From Priapulus caudatus (lineage: Eukaryota > Priapulida > Priapulimorpha > Priapulimorphida > Priapulidae): DNA of 22,703 nt. The notes under the pieces are model-generated. The model was not told the origin of the DNA. It ran no database searches and saw nothing but the letters and a program-made list of their open reading frames with translations. The position numbers and the translations under genes were made by a program. This document shows, in pieces, positions 1-9,764 of the stretch (positions are counted from its first letter, which is position 1; each line of letters starts with the position of its first letter). The DNA is taken from positions 52,152-74,854 of the forward strand of contig NW_014577279.1 in the NCBI RefSeq assembly GCF_000485595.1. The letters run 5' to 3'.

Positions 1-96
<96 letters not shown>

Positions 97-106
97 GCGC
101 GCGCGT
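1..106. repeat. (AC)n / (ACGC)n / (GC)n compound microsatellite, cut by the window edge
   Basis: Positions 1-66 are an uninterrupted AC run. It passes into ACGC units and then a short GC run, ending near 106. The array begins before the window, so its full length is unknown. The stepwise change AC to ACGC to GC suggests point mutation followed by local expansion. Confidence 0.97.
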
Positions 107-679
107 ACTCATATCTATGTGTGCGGTGCGGTTTAGTTTGCAGGCGAGAATTACTATCGGCTCTGGTCACCATGGTCACCCAGGTCACGTGGGTAAGTGG
201 ATCTAGCATGGCCCGAGACAAAAAAACACGCCGACCGTCTATCGTGCGTGTGCGTGCGTGTGTGTCCGAGGTATGCACACGTAATATCATACACACACGT
301 GTAGTCAAGCTGCACGAAAATTACGTTTGTGAGGGAATATTTCCCTAGATTTATCGTAAGTGAGAATTGGTGACCTTTAAATTGCTAGTATCATCCTCGC
401 TACCAGATAGCTACTAATCAAGAAATTGTGCCCATTCAATCCAAAAATATATCGTCCTATATCAATGCATGTCGATATCAGATAGGCCACGTTGTCTCAT
501 AACTTAGATGTGCGACGTTCTTCCTCGCACTTAATGGGATCGTTTACTCTAAGTTCTAGGGTTATTTTCAGTTAATTTAGGTTAAAATTACGCTACATAA
601 AAGGTTTCATGGTTCAATCACCATTAGAAATATTATTAAAAAATGTTTTAAAACTAACGACTACAGTTTGATTACAACG
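107..679. other. AT-rich unique noncoding DNA
   Basis: Frames on both strands are short and none resembles a known protein. A small (GTGC)-like patch near 245-262 is a decayed relative of the flanking microsatellite. No RNA gene, splice-bounded exon or promoter is visible. Confidence 0.6.
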
Positions 680-995
680 ACGGTGGCGCCACTCAAAGCG
701 CACAATCTGATGAGTTGCGCAAAACCACTTTTCAGCCAAGGGCTACAGACCGAGAGTGTTTCTTATTTATTAATTTAAAAGCAAAAGGAATGTAATATCT
801 TATAAACGACATATAGTTTCAGTTATAATATGGATAAATTAGCCCTAAAATAAATATCGTTCGGTTAAATAGCATTTAGGTATAAATATGATTGCACTTT
901 TGTGATTAGCTCTCGGTCTGTAACGAGCAAAATAAATTGTCAAATACGCAACTTTTTCGTGGTGGGAGCACGGTTGGGGGTGTCATGGCGCCGTT
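680..995. mobile_element. Foldback (MITE-like) element candidate with three paired blocks
   Basis: Three blocks on the left recur in inverted order on the right. TACAGACCGAGAG at 744-756 pairs perfectly with 910-922. AGTTGCG at 713-719 pairs with 947-953, and both inner gaps are exactly 24 bases. GGCGCC at 685-690 matches GGCGCC at 987-992, with unequal outer gaps of 22 and 33 bases. The middle is AT-rich and non-coding. The order and equal inner spacing argue for decayed terminal inverted repeats of a non-autonomous DNA element. The exact ends and any target duplication are not clear. Confidence 0.45.
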
Positions 996-1594
996 CAAAT
1001 TTCGTAGCTATGATGTGTAATTAATTATAACAATTAAATTAGGTATCTGGTAACAAATACGTGTGGGTATAGACGATTTGTTATACAGTAAGTACAGTTG
1101 TATGCAGTAAAATCCTAGAGTCTACTATCCCTTTAAGGATACATTTAGGGTTACGGACAGGTACCTCTGTAAAAAGCATTACAACATGACTGCTCAAAAA
1201 ATTAAATCAAACACATATTTATTTAATAAAAAAGACGTCTCTCTGCGCTCACGATTAAAATAATCATAAAATAGCTCACGCTAATTACGTAACGGCAAAT
1301 ATTGTAAATTTATACAAAAAAATGCTTTATTTCTTATCTCTCAAAAATAGTAAAGAGCTGGGACCTAAAATTTTAGCTATAAGTTGTTAATAGTATGAAC
1401 TAAAAAAGTTCCCTATATTTTTTTAATCTTTTATTTTAGAAGCTATGACTCTTTATTTACGATATTTTTGTATCTTACAAAAAATTGCAGATTTTCGTGC
1501 ATCTTTTCAACTTATTTCCTAAAATAAAACATTAAAAAGAAATTCCAGGGACCGTCTTTCCTTAACATATGAAAAGATAAATAGCCCGGCCAGT
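996..1594. other. AT-rich unique noncoding DNA
   Basis: Many A/T runs, frames with frequent stops, and no recognisable motif or repeat on either strand. Confidence 0.6.
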
Positions 1595-1815
1595 GGGAAG
1601 GAGGACAGGAGAAGGAGTGCGATTGAAGAGCAGGAAGGATAAACATGAAAAAAGATGCGACGAGTGAGGAGGGGGGGGGAGGAAGGACGCAAAGAGGACG
1701 GAGGGCTGCACGGGAAGGCGAGGAGAAGGTGGATCAAAGAAGATGGGAAAAGGAAGAGGAGGAAGAGACACGAGAAAAAGGCTGAAGAGTGTGGAGAAGA
1801 AGCGAAAGGTGGAGC
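1595..1815 (+). repeat. Purine-rich (GGA/GAA) tract
   Basis: The plus strand is dominated by GGAGGA, GAAGAGG and GGGGGGGGGAGG-type runs. The reverse strand reads as a Ser/Pro/Leu/Phe-rich open frame, which is the usual low-complexity translation of such DNA and not evidence of a gene. Polypurine/polypyrimidine mirror content could favour triplex structure; that is inference. Confidence 0.8.
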
Positions 1816-1874
1816 AGACTGACTATGAGCCTTGACTGCATTAGCGCAGGCAAATGGAATGCATTGCTTTTGCC

Positions 1875-1995
1875 GCACGCACTCACGCGCGCACACACAC
1901 GCACACACGTACGCACGCACGCCTGCTCGCACGCACTCACGCGCGCTCACACACGCACACACGTACGTACGCACGCACGCACGCACGTACGTAGA
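1875..1995. repeat. ACGC/AC microsatellite containing a 54-base duplication
   Basis: A block beginning GCACGCACTCACGCGC at 1875 recurs at 1929. The two copies differ by small changes such as A/T in the GCGC(A/T)CACAC segment. The array ends in GTACGTAC. The duplication shows the tract grew by copying a larger block as well as by slippage. Confidence 0.9.
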
Positions 1996-2180
1996 TTATC
2001 GCAGTAGTGCGGCGTGACACACGAATAAAGTCCGCACCAAAAGCGATTGGGCGCGATAATCGTGTCATCTAGTTACTGCAAATTTGCATAGACTAATTGA
2101 GTAATGCAATCTACCAACGCATGCATATTAAATCTCTTACGTAACGATGAGATGCGTATGCTATTACAGCGTATAAAAAG

Positions 2181-2660
2181 TGAAATAGGACGAGAAGGGA
2201 ATGACACGGGAGGAGAAGGGCGAGAAGGAGAATAAGGAGGCGATGAAGAGGAAGAAGAAGAAAGGGGTGGAGGAGAAGGGGAGGGGTAGGCTAGACTTGG
2301 GAGATCTGGAAGATAGGGACACTCTCCCCATTAATCCGGAAAGAACCTCTTTTTCTCCCTGTATATTCTTCGCCTTCACTTCCTGCTGTACAGGTTTTCG
2401 ACCAACACTTCCATTGACCCTCCCGCGTTGTCTCCTTCTCTTTCCGTCTACAATCTCTCTCCTCCTCGCAGCCTGTCTCGACCTTCCGTTGTTCCTTCTT
2501 TCTGTACGTTACTCTCCAACTCTGTTTCACCCCTTCCTTTCTCCTTGTCGTTATCTGTCCCGTCTTTCTCCTACCCACTCTCCCCCCCCCCTCTCTCTCT
2601 GCCTCTTTCCCTATTCTTTCTTTTTCACACTCTCTCTTCCTCGCTCTGCATCTGCATAAC
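2181..2660. repeat. Purine tract followed by pyrimidine tract
   Basis: Positions 2181-2295 are almost all purine on the plus strand (GGAGAAGG, GAAGAAGAAG). Positions 2340-2660 are almost all pyrimidine (CTTTCTCC, CCCCCCCCTCTCTCTC). The opposite polarity on one strand could allow weak hairpin or triplex pairing. All long frames here are low-complexity reads of the tract. Confidence 0.75.
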
Positions 2661-2689
2661 TTACGTGACGTATGTGAGCCACAGACTTA

Positions 2690-2820
2690 CTTTTATTAGT
2701 ATTACTTTATTTATATTTACTTATTATATTTACTTATATTATTAATTTTATTATTATTACACTTACTTATATTACTTAATATACTACTTATATTAGTTTT
2801 CTTTCTTATATAAATTATAT
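2690..2820. repeat. AT-rich degenerate tandem repeat built on TTACTTATATT
   Basis: TTACTTAT recurs several times with small changes (near 2718, 2732, 2763 and 2785). The track is almost purely A/T with isolated C. It is probably a decayed minisatellite or slippage-derived low-complexity DNA. Confidence 0.6.
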
Positions 2821-3101
2821 TCGTGAGTAGCAAAGAGAGAAAGGGTGAGAGGGTCGAGGAGAACGCTTCACGTTTCACCTTCGACCTCGACTCTATATGA
2901 ACTGCATTTAGTTAGGTGTTCAACTCGTAGCCCCACCAGTCATGAAAGCGGACGATTATCGTCGGGGGTCATAATTTCTCGGCTATAAATGAAATCATAA
3001 GGTGGCGCCGTAACTGAGGGGACGCGATAACTTGCTCCTCACTTATGTAACGAGAGAAAGAAAAGTTTCGCTAGAAATTCTCGAACACTTTATCATAGCG
3101 T
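2821..3101. other. Short unique stretch with a GGTGGCGCC motif
   Basis: Non-repetitive DNA between two low-complexity tracts. The only item of note is GGTGGCGCC at 3001-3009, which matches the motif inside the 680-995 element. No coding signal is seen. Confidence 0.5.
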
Positions 3102-3335
3102 AAAGCTATCTCCCCTCTCTTTCTCACGTCTTTCTATCTCTTTCTCTTCCCCTCCCCCCCCCTTCTCTCTCTCTCTCGTGCGCGCTCACACTTTCTCTCG
3201 CTCTCTTCCCCATCTCTCTGTCTCTCCTTTCTCCCGCTCTACTTTCTTTCTCGTTTTCTTTCTTTCTCTTTCGTTCTCACTCTCTGTCATTCTCTCTCTC
3301 AATCTCTCTCACATTCCTTGCCTCTCCTTTCTATC
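3102..3335 (+). repeat. (CT)n / (TTTC)n pyrimidine microsatellite
   Basis: Repeated CTCTCT, TTTCTTTC and CCCCCCC runs on the plus strand with scattered interruptions. The frames are Ser/Leu/Phe low complexity. Confidence 0.85.
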
Positions 3336-3424
3336 TTATATGTTTTATCAACGCTGTCAATAATCTTATCACGTTGTGTGCCATCCTCTTCCTCCTCTTC
3401 TGCCCATCACTACATCACAATAGT

Positions 3425-3512
3425 TACTATATATTGTATATACTAGTTACATAAGTATATAATAGTTATAGATATATAATAGTATATAAAAGTATATAAT
3501 TGTATATAGAGA
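3425..3512. repeat. TATATAATAGT-type AT-rich tandem repeat
   Basis: Variants of AGTATATAA and TATATAATAGT recur at short spacing. A second AT patch, TTATATATATATACTA, follows at 3545-3560. No gene signal is seen. Confidence 0.65.
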
Positions 3513-3639
3513 TCGGTACGAACGCCTGATGAACAAGTCAGCATTTATATATATATACTACTGCTGCCATCTATTGTGCAGAAATGTCTCTATGTGACAA
3601 TGATAAGCGATAGACATTCATACGTGAGTGCGTGCGCAC

Positions 3640-3928
3640 GTAGACACGTAGACATGCACACACGCACGCACGCGCGCACACACGCACACACGCACGCACG
3701 CGCGCACACACGCTTCGCACGCACCGCTCGCACGCGACGCTCGCTCGCACACACGCACGCGCACACCGACACAACGCACGCACGCTCGACGCCAGCACGG
3801 CACGCACGCCACGAGCAACGCACGCTTTCGCACGCCGACCAACGCATGCGCACACGCAGCGTACGCACGAGCACACACACATACACTACATTATACATTA
3901 CATACATACATACATATCTACTACATAC

Positions 3929-4012
<84 letters not shown>

Positions 4013-4031
4013 TACATACATACATACATAC
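3640..4031. repeat. ACGC/AC array with an uninterrupted (AC)n core flanked by (CATA)n
   Basis: Positions 3640-3880 are degenerate CACG/CGCA units. Positions 3899-3937 carry CATA/CTACATA units. Positions 3938-4008 are a perfect 71-base AC run, and 4009-4031 are CATA again. Matching CATA flanks on both sides of a perfect AC core suggest the AC run expanded inside a CATA array. Open frames read His-Thr or Cys-Val and are not genes. Confidence 0.97.
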
Positions 4032-4971
4032 AAGATGCGTACGTACGTTCATATATACGTAATCAAACTAGATATTTTAAAATGTCACTGCACATATTTC
4101 TTAGAAAGTAACCTTGAAAACTAATAATTATTTGAAGAAGCAGTTAACAATCGTAATTGAGCTTCATAAAAAGTCTCGCCTCTGATATAGGCCAACATAA
4201 AACTATTTAAGAAATGTCACGAGCGCTTATTATGTTTTAAAACATAGAACATCATCGACCAAGACGAGAACATATAACTGCTTTACATTACAACAATGGC
4301 GCTACGTTTTTCTGTCAAATCAAATATCGTTGAATAATACATGAAAGAGCAAACGATAGTTTTGGACCGCTCTAGTAATAAAACATGTGTGGTTGAAGCC
4401 ATTACGTCGCCAACATTAATTTCCTTACCACGATTACGATATTATATCTACAACATCTTGATTGAATTAATGTGCTGCCATTCCGTCTCATAAGAAGTTT
4501 ATTCCTTCATATAAGATATATACGCTTCACGAAAAAGAAACACCGGCCCATGTCATTTGTGACGTAGTATTTTCAATTTAATCACATCATAACACCTCCA
4601 GACTAATTATGCTTTTATCATAGTGAGCGGAATTCAAGATCGGTTATTCCTATAGCAATAGCGAACGATCGATGCTTCCTAATCACTAACACATAATTGT
4701 CACCAATTTATTTTATTTACAGATCAGAGGTTCGTCATAAATATGTTAGACATATTCCTATTTCTCGAGGTATTATGATTTTTTTATTTACAACATCTTG
4801 TACTATCATTTTGTATTAAACACTATAATGTTGGCTGCAAAAAAACGTTTGACAGAAATGGATTTTCGTGACGTAGCAGCTTAACGATGTAGCCACACCC
4901 AAGCGACACTGTAAAAATGTATACGTCGTTCATATTATTGCGATAACAGTTTTGCTTTTTGTTTATGCTCT
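4032..4971. other. Unique noncoding DNA with diverged internal repeats
   Basis: TACAACATCTTG occurs at 4449-4460 and again at 4789-4800, each followed within about 40 bases by a TAATGT(T)-GCTGC-like block. TTTCTGTCAAA near 4309-4319 recurs inverted as TTTGACAGAAA near 4848. ACATTAATT at 4413-4421 pairs with AATTAATGT at 4465-4473. These fit decayed transposable-element pieces, but no family is recognised. No exon is supported. Confidence 0.45.
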
Positions 4972-5164
4972 TTGGTTAAATCATTTTTTTTAGCAATTAA
5001 TTCCCTTCAGTCGCTTGTTATACGCCTTTTAATCGGTGTCTCTTCTCCTGTTGCCGTATGTTTCATGTCGAAATGTACTGATGTTACTCATGTCATATCT
5101 CAGACTCTCTTTTCGCCCCCAAATTCTTTAAGCTTAGCTGCTCCTGCTGGTCCATATCATATTT

Positions 5165-5770
5165 AATAATTTTCCTCTATTTGTTAACAACGTTCCACGA
5201 CATTAACGTTATTACATTTTGTCTTTCGTCCAGCACTTCCAGTGCGTCTAATATACTTCTCCGTTATCTGTCTATGCATTTCCTTCACTTCCTCTTATTC
5301 TCTCTTCACGCTATTGTTGTCGTTGTTTCCCACCTATTTCTGACTCGCTATTTCTATTTCTATTTTCTCTCATCATACTCTGACACTCTAAAGATCTCCC
5401 ATGATCTCCTCCCTCTCTTCGCCTCTTTCTTTCTCTCTCTCTCTCTCTCTCTCCTCTTGGCTTTCTCTCCTGTCGCGCTCCGCCCCTTTGCCGCCGCCGC
5501 GTCTTCTCTCTCTTCTCTTCTTCTCTTGTCCGGCGCCGACTCGCGCTCTCATCGCCTCTTCACTCTCTCTTTTCCTCTCTCTCTCTCTCTCCTCTCTCTC
5601 TCTGTCGTCTCTCTCCTCTCTCTCCCCTCCTCGTTTTTGGTCTCGTCCCTCTCCGTCTTATACCTAGAATCCGCTCTTCCCGTCATGTACACTCTCTTGC
5701 CCTCTCGCTCACTCCTCTCACCCCCTGCTTCTCTTCCTCATATTCCCTCTTTCTCCTTGCAGTTCTTCTA
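5165..5770 (+). repeat. Long pyrimidine-rich tract with (CT)n runs
   Basis: Pure CT runs sit near 5430-5455 and 5576-5602 within about 600 bases of CT-rich DNA. A Ser/Leu-rich frame stays open through most of it, but composition alone explains that: C/T-rich triplets seldom make stops. It is not called as a gene. Confidence 0.8.
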
Positions 5771-5836
5771 ACCCATCCGATCTCGTACTCAACTCGTACT
5801 TTCACTGCTGCTTCGCGCGTTACTTCCTTCAGGAGA

Positions 5837-5855
5837 CATCGAGCATTGCTCGATG
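5837..5855. other. 19-base palindrome (CATCGAGCA / TGCTCGATG)
   Basis: Two 9-base arms are exact reverse complements around a single T. The near-zero loop favours a cruciform or a protein-binding dyad over an RNA hairpin. Its function is unknown. Confidence 0.8.
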
Positions 5856-6404
5856 ATTAGTGTTATTGCTGGTCTCTGTGCAATCTTGTCTCCGTATTGA
5901 GCGACCACCCGCAGTGTATCTGCAAACAGCCATGAAGCGCGACAGAATAAATTGATTACAATGATCTACAACTTGGTTTATCGTCAACAACTATCTAATA
6001 GACCTACGCAAAACGCACATTAATATACATAACCAGGTGCAAATACAAAGGCTAATGAAAATTGTTTACAATAGACGAGGCGGTTTCTACGTAAATGGTA
6101 TATTACATTGGCGAGGGAAACTCTCGGATGGTGTTTCTGCATCAATGCAGTAACGTAGACGTTTATTACATACGGCGCAGCGGATACCCACCATTGCTGG
6201 CATGTAGCCGCTGACAATCACTCAAACCTCGTGCAATAATTTGAGGTTCACAATATTATCACCGCCACGGTAGCCACAACACCTCGCTTAAATTACCCAA
6301 ACGCGGGCCAATGTTCAAAGAACTAACAATAACTCAATGATATTAGGTAGTCTGTGGGTGCCTTTATTGTTGGTTCGTGTGACCACCTCTGACCTCCATT
6401 ATAC

Positions 6405-6498
6405 TTAACTGAAGTAGAGGTTAATGCAATCCACGGTCAGCTGAAGCAAAGGACGCCCTACTGCGCTGTTGGTCGCCATCTTGCAGCCACTTCCAAAA
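6405..6498 (-). promoter_or_regulatory. Possible promoter/5' start context with ETS- and YY1-like motifs
   Basis: On the minus strand GGAAGTG (plus 6488-6494) lies just upstream of CAAGATGGCGACC. The ATG is at 6479-6477 and opens a 24-codon frame ending at 6405. ETS-like GGAAGTG next to a YY1-like AAGATGGCG that includes the start codon is a known arrangement at TATA-less animal promoters. The frame is short, I find no good splice donor, and both motifs are short, so chance is a serious alternative. Confidence 0.2.
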
Positions 6499-6632
6499 CT
6501 GAACTCTGTCGGTGGCGCCCATACAAATATTTGCAAAACGATAGGCACAAAATAATATCATTTATACTAAATAATATATAACTTATTTTATTCGTTCTCA
6601 TCTCACACTCAACGAAATATTCTCAATGTAGC

Positions 6633-6652
6633 ATATATATATATATATATAT
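6633..6652. repeat. (AT)n microsatellite with an adjacent small hairpin
   Basis: A short perfect TA run. It is followed at about 6657-6675 by ATGCACG and CGTGCAT arms around TTACA, a 7-base stem. Confidence 0.7.
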
Positions 6653-7019
6653 AGCATGCACGTTACACGTGCATATTCGGTCAGGCCGGCGCGAACGACG
6701 TTTGAATTCGTCGACTCGTAAAAGTAACTAAAGGATAGTGATTACCTTTTTCCTGGGCAACGGAAGCACAGATTGTTATTGTTATCGTTTGATAATCAAC
6801 GATATTGTTGGAGTTTTATCTATTCCTGTTATGGTTTCCCTGGATAATATCGCATTCGTCCACTCTCTCTACTCTTTGGGTAACATCACGCTCGACGTTG
6901 CAATGCCATACAGTCGAGAGAAAGAGAGACAAACTATAATATAATGATATAATAGTCTCTACATAGAGGTGTTTCCCGTGACGTCCACGATCACGTGAAT
7001 ACTTGCGTTCGAGCCTATA
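6653..7019. other. Unique noncoding DNA
   Basis: One frame of 68 residues (6738-6944, plus) is open but has no recognisable domain and is flanked by AT-rich repeats. Nothing is supported here. Confidence 0.5.
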
Positions 7020-7142
7020 TTGCCTATTCTATGTAATACTAGATATATAATATAATTACTATATAGTAACTTAATATTAATTATAATTAATTAATATTAT
7101 TATATATAATTATATTGAATAAATAATTAATATATTTAATGC
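7020..7142. repeat. AT-rich low-complexity tract
   Basis: ATATAATATAATTA, TTAATTAATATT and similar A/T-only words fill the interval. Many are self-complementary. Confidence 0.7.
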
Positions 7143-8117
7143 ATAATACGATAAAATGAGACGATGATAATACGAGTGGTGTCATGGCGTCCGCTATCTA
7201 CACCTAGTTGCCACTAAGAGCTATCCAGTTAGTATATAGAGATGATTGGTGAGGGCTGAATGTTGGCCGTGCTGTCTATACAAATAGATCTAGGTGGTGA
7301 GGCATAAGCACCTTCAGTTGAAGTTTGATTTACTGAGGGTCGCTCAATAAGATGGTGGTTGTTGGTTTTTTATTAGGAGAAGGTGGGATTCCGGGTTGTA
7401 TGTTATAGAAGGGAAACCTTTATTTTCGGGACGCGGGATTGAACCATTTGAGTTATCTTGGAACAGGGAATTACCAGATGAAATTTTCGCGATCGGGAAT
7501 AGAAGTCAACAGGGATCTGGGAGTTGTGATTTTATTTAACTGCGGAAAGTGACGAACTTGTAACATGGAACACTGGAAATGGTACCCCTCATGATATGGT
7601 CCTTGGTGAAAGTGAGGGGGTCGGGGTTTCATGTGATGGGTGCTCATGTTATGAGAGGGGTGGTTAGTGTAAATAAGGAGATTGGGCGAGATGCTATATA
7701 GGGGTCGGAGTAAAACCGGGCTCCGGGCCCGGAGTTCGGGAACTACTCATGACCGCAGAGAGCGCAATGAGCCATCACGCATATTTTTTCGCATATTTTT
7801 TCTGCATATTTTTTAGCATAACTGCTTCTTCTGCCTTCTTGGTATACGGACGGATTCATGAAAGCATAAGAGAAAGAAAAACGAAAGGTTTTAACCACGA
7901 TGATCGGCGTGGTGTGTATCATTCCAAGAACGTGCCCGCCAGGCCGTACATCCTGACTGTTACTATACAATGACGGGGTTTCTTCTTTCATTTAGGGTTT
8001 CTGCGGAAACTTTAAATCATTTCTTTGCTTCATTAAACAAATATGACTCGATATATTCGAGGTTATTAAACTGCAGGCATTAGTATTGATGAAAACAGAG
8101 CCTGCCACACGAACACA
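7143..8117. other. Unique noncoding DNA with small repeats
   Basis: Contains GTCATGGCG at 7181-7189, a GC-rich 14-base palindrome CTCCGGGCCCGGAG at 7721-7734, and three copies of GCATATTTTTT at 7779-7816. Overlapping frames on both strands at 7743-7991 show no domain. GGTTCAATCCCG on the minus strand near 7433-7444 resembles a tRNA T-arm but no D-arm or anticodon arm lies at the right distance. Confidence 0.5.
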
Positions 8118-8134
8118 TAAACACACACACACAC

Positions 8135-8201
<67 letters not shown>
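8118..8201. repeat. (AC)n microsatellite with an ATATATA interruption
   Basis: AC units run 8119-8136, then CATATATA, then an uninterrupted AC run to 8201. Confidence 0.97.
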
Positions 8202-8203
<2 letters not shown>

Positions 8204-8296
8204 TCCAAACATAGACAGGGTGTAGGGATATATGTCAGATAGACAGTGCAGGTTAGGGGGTATAGACGATATAAAGCAGACGGTAAACGCACACGA

Positions 8297-8447
8297 GTAG
8301 GAGAGAGAAGCAGAGAAAGAGAAGGGTGCGAGAGAGATATGGATAGAGAGCGCAAGCAAGATAGAGATTGGGAGGGTGAGCAAGCGCGCACCCAAGAGAA
8401 AGAGAGAGGGGAAATAAAGAGTGGAACAGAAAGAGAGAGAGACAAAT
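8297..8447 (+). repeat. (GA)n-rich purine tract
   Basis: AGAGAGAAG, GAGAAAGAGAAGG and AAGAGAGAGAGAC-type words dominate with occasional GCGC interruptions. The Arg/Glu/Asp-rich frame is a composition effect. Confidence 0.8.
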
Positions 8448-8689
8448 TTTGCTACTGAATTTAAGTATAGGTAGTAAATTACACTTGTTATTCATGCTCT
8501 TGACATATACGATAAATCTTACACTAGAATTTTTAATGAACAAAATGTTTACTGCTAGTATCAGACTGTTAGATTCACTATTCTACCATTAACAATGTTG
8601 TTTTTGACATTAACAAATTACAAATTACAAATTTCCATGAATCACAGCCATTTTATTTTGCACAGTAACCTGCTACATAAATGGCCGGA
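8448..8689. other. Short unique AT-rich stretch before the Helitron
   Basis: No repeats or coding signal are seen. It is presumed to be host DNA to the left of the Helitron remnant. Confidence 0.45.
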
Positions 8690-9017
8690 TCTCTCTGTCT
8701 GTCTGTCTGTCCGTCTATCTTCTCGAGACCCCTAAGAGGTGACCCCCAACACCATATATATTCTGAATCAGCATGACGCCACGACCATTTTAGGCCAAAA
8801 ATTGCAAACAAAAAGGAAAAAATAAGGGAAAAAAAGAGAAAAAGAGATTTCCCTTTTTTTGGAACTCCACTTTTTTGGTAGGTAAATATTATTTTTGGCA
8901 ATTTTCTGCCTGAAAATTTGACCAAAAACATTTATTTTCAAACCCGGAATTGATGGATCTATCCGAAAGTACGGAATCAAATCTCAATTTCATACGCGGA
9001 ACGTAAAAATAGTAGCG

Positions 9018-9163
9018 CACTGCAGCAGAAAAGTAAAGAGGAATCCTAGCGCAGCAGAAAAGTAAAGAGGAATCCTAGCGCTCGACTATACACTGCAGCA
9101 GAAAAGTAAAGAGGAATCCTAGCGCAGCAGAAAAGTAAAGAGAAATCTTAGCGCTCGACTATA
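9018..9163. repeat. 73-base higher-order tandem repeat (2 copies) made of 29-base subunits
   Basis: Copy 1 is 9018-9090 and copy 2 is 9091-9163. Each consists of CACT, two 29-base subunits starting GCAGCAGAAAAGTAAAGAGG, and the tail GCTCGACTATA. Only two substitutions separate the copies, both in the last subunit. The second tail runs into a 12-base palindrome CGACTATAGTCG. The array abuts the helicase remnant, so it is probably internal Helitron sequence. Confidence 0.95.
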
Positions 9164-9178
9164 GTCGACACTCGGCCG

Positions 9179-9764
9179 AATTTGGCCGTGAATGACATCA
9201 ACGCCAAGCTGCTGGAGCAACTGCCTGGCGATCCAACGAGCTACAAGTCGATGGACACAGTTTCTGATCCTGACCAGGTGGTGCACTATCCGACCGAGTT
9301 TCTCAACAGCTTCGCGCTCTCAGGTCTGCCACCACACAACTTGGTGCTCAAGGTCGGCGCGCCCATATTGCTAATGCGCAACCTGGATGATCCCAAGCTC
9401 CAAGCGCAACGGCACAAGGCTCACAGTGAAGCAGCTCATGCCCAGAGTCATCGAAGTCAAAATCATGACAGGCAAGGGCAAGGGCGAAAATGTCTTCATC
9501 CCAAGGATCCCGCTCATCCCATCAGACCAGCCATTTGAGTTCAAGAGGCTGCAGTTTCCAGTCAAGCTGAGCTTTGCCATGTCCATCAACAAGGCCCAGG
9601 ACCAGTCCTTCAAGGTCATTGGACTCAACCTCAGTCAGCCAGTGTTCTCCCATGGCCAGCTCTATGTGGGGTGCTCCAGGGTGGGTAACCCAGACAACCT
9701 CTACATCCTCTTTCTAGATGGCAAGACCAAGAATGTTGTGTACCAAGAAGCGCTGCAGAACTGA
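9179..9764 (+). pseudogene. Helitron helicase (Pif1-like), C-terminal fragment, frameshifted
   Basis: The C-terminal part of the Rep-helicase that drives rolling-circle transposition of Helitrons; the helicase unwinds the donor strand in the nucleus. Homology starts at AVNDINAKLLEQLPGD just after the tandem repeats, without an ATG. It continues in one frame through GLPPHNLVLKVGAPILLMRN to about 9400, then shifts. From 9408 the other frame reads NGTRLTVKQL, then IPRIPLIPSDQPFEFKRLQF, INKAQDQSFKV (helicase motif V), and FSHGQLYVGCSRV with NPDNLYIL (motif VI), ending in TGA at 9762-9764. Seven bases replace three at 9401-9407, a net +4. The usual Gly of the motif V KAQGQ/KSQGQ core is Asp. The Rep domain and Walker motifs are absent. 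It is surely non-autonomous. Pif1 host helicase is less likely given the Helitron 3' end nearby. Confidence 0.93.

Larger units (their letters stand above)
5771..6632. other. Unique noncoding DNA with a palindrome and a possible start region
   Basis: Holds a 19-base palindrome at 5837-5855 and a minus-strand AAGATGGCGAC start-like context at 6471-6498 (both listed separately). It also has GGTGGCGCC at 6511-6519. Otherwise no repeat or coding signal is seen. Confidence 0.5.

Noticed and set aside
3576-4124. His-Thr / Cys-Val repeat proteins
   Set aside because: They are direct translations of AC/GT microsatellite DNA.
5181-5771. 196-residue Ser/Leu-rich protein
   Set aside because: It is a CT-rich tract in which stop codons are rare by composition. 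There is no domain, and the start is inside low-complexity DNA.
7425-7510. tRNA on the minus strand (GGTTCAATCCCG T-arm-like word)
   Set aside because: No D-arm (A-box) or anticodon arm lies at the right distance and no acceptor stem pairs.
7743-7991. Overlapping 74- and 82-residue proteins on opposite strands
   Set aside because: Neither has a domain, and part of the plus frame (Phe-rich) comes from the GCATATTTTTT repeats.
9179-9764. Host Pif1 helicase gene
   Set aside because: Only the C-terminus is present, it is frameshifted without introns, and it is followed by a Helitron-type hairpin and CTAG end.
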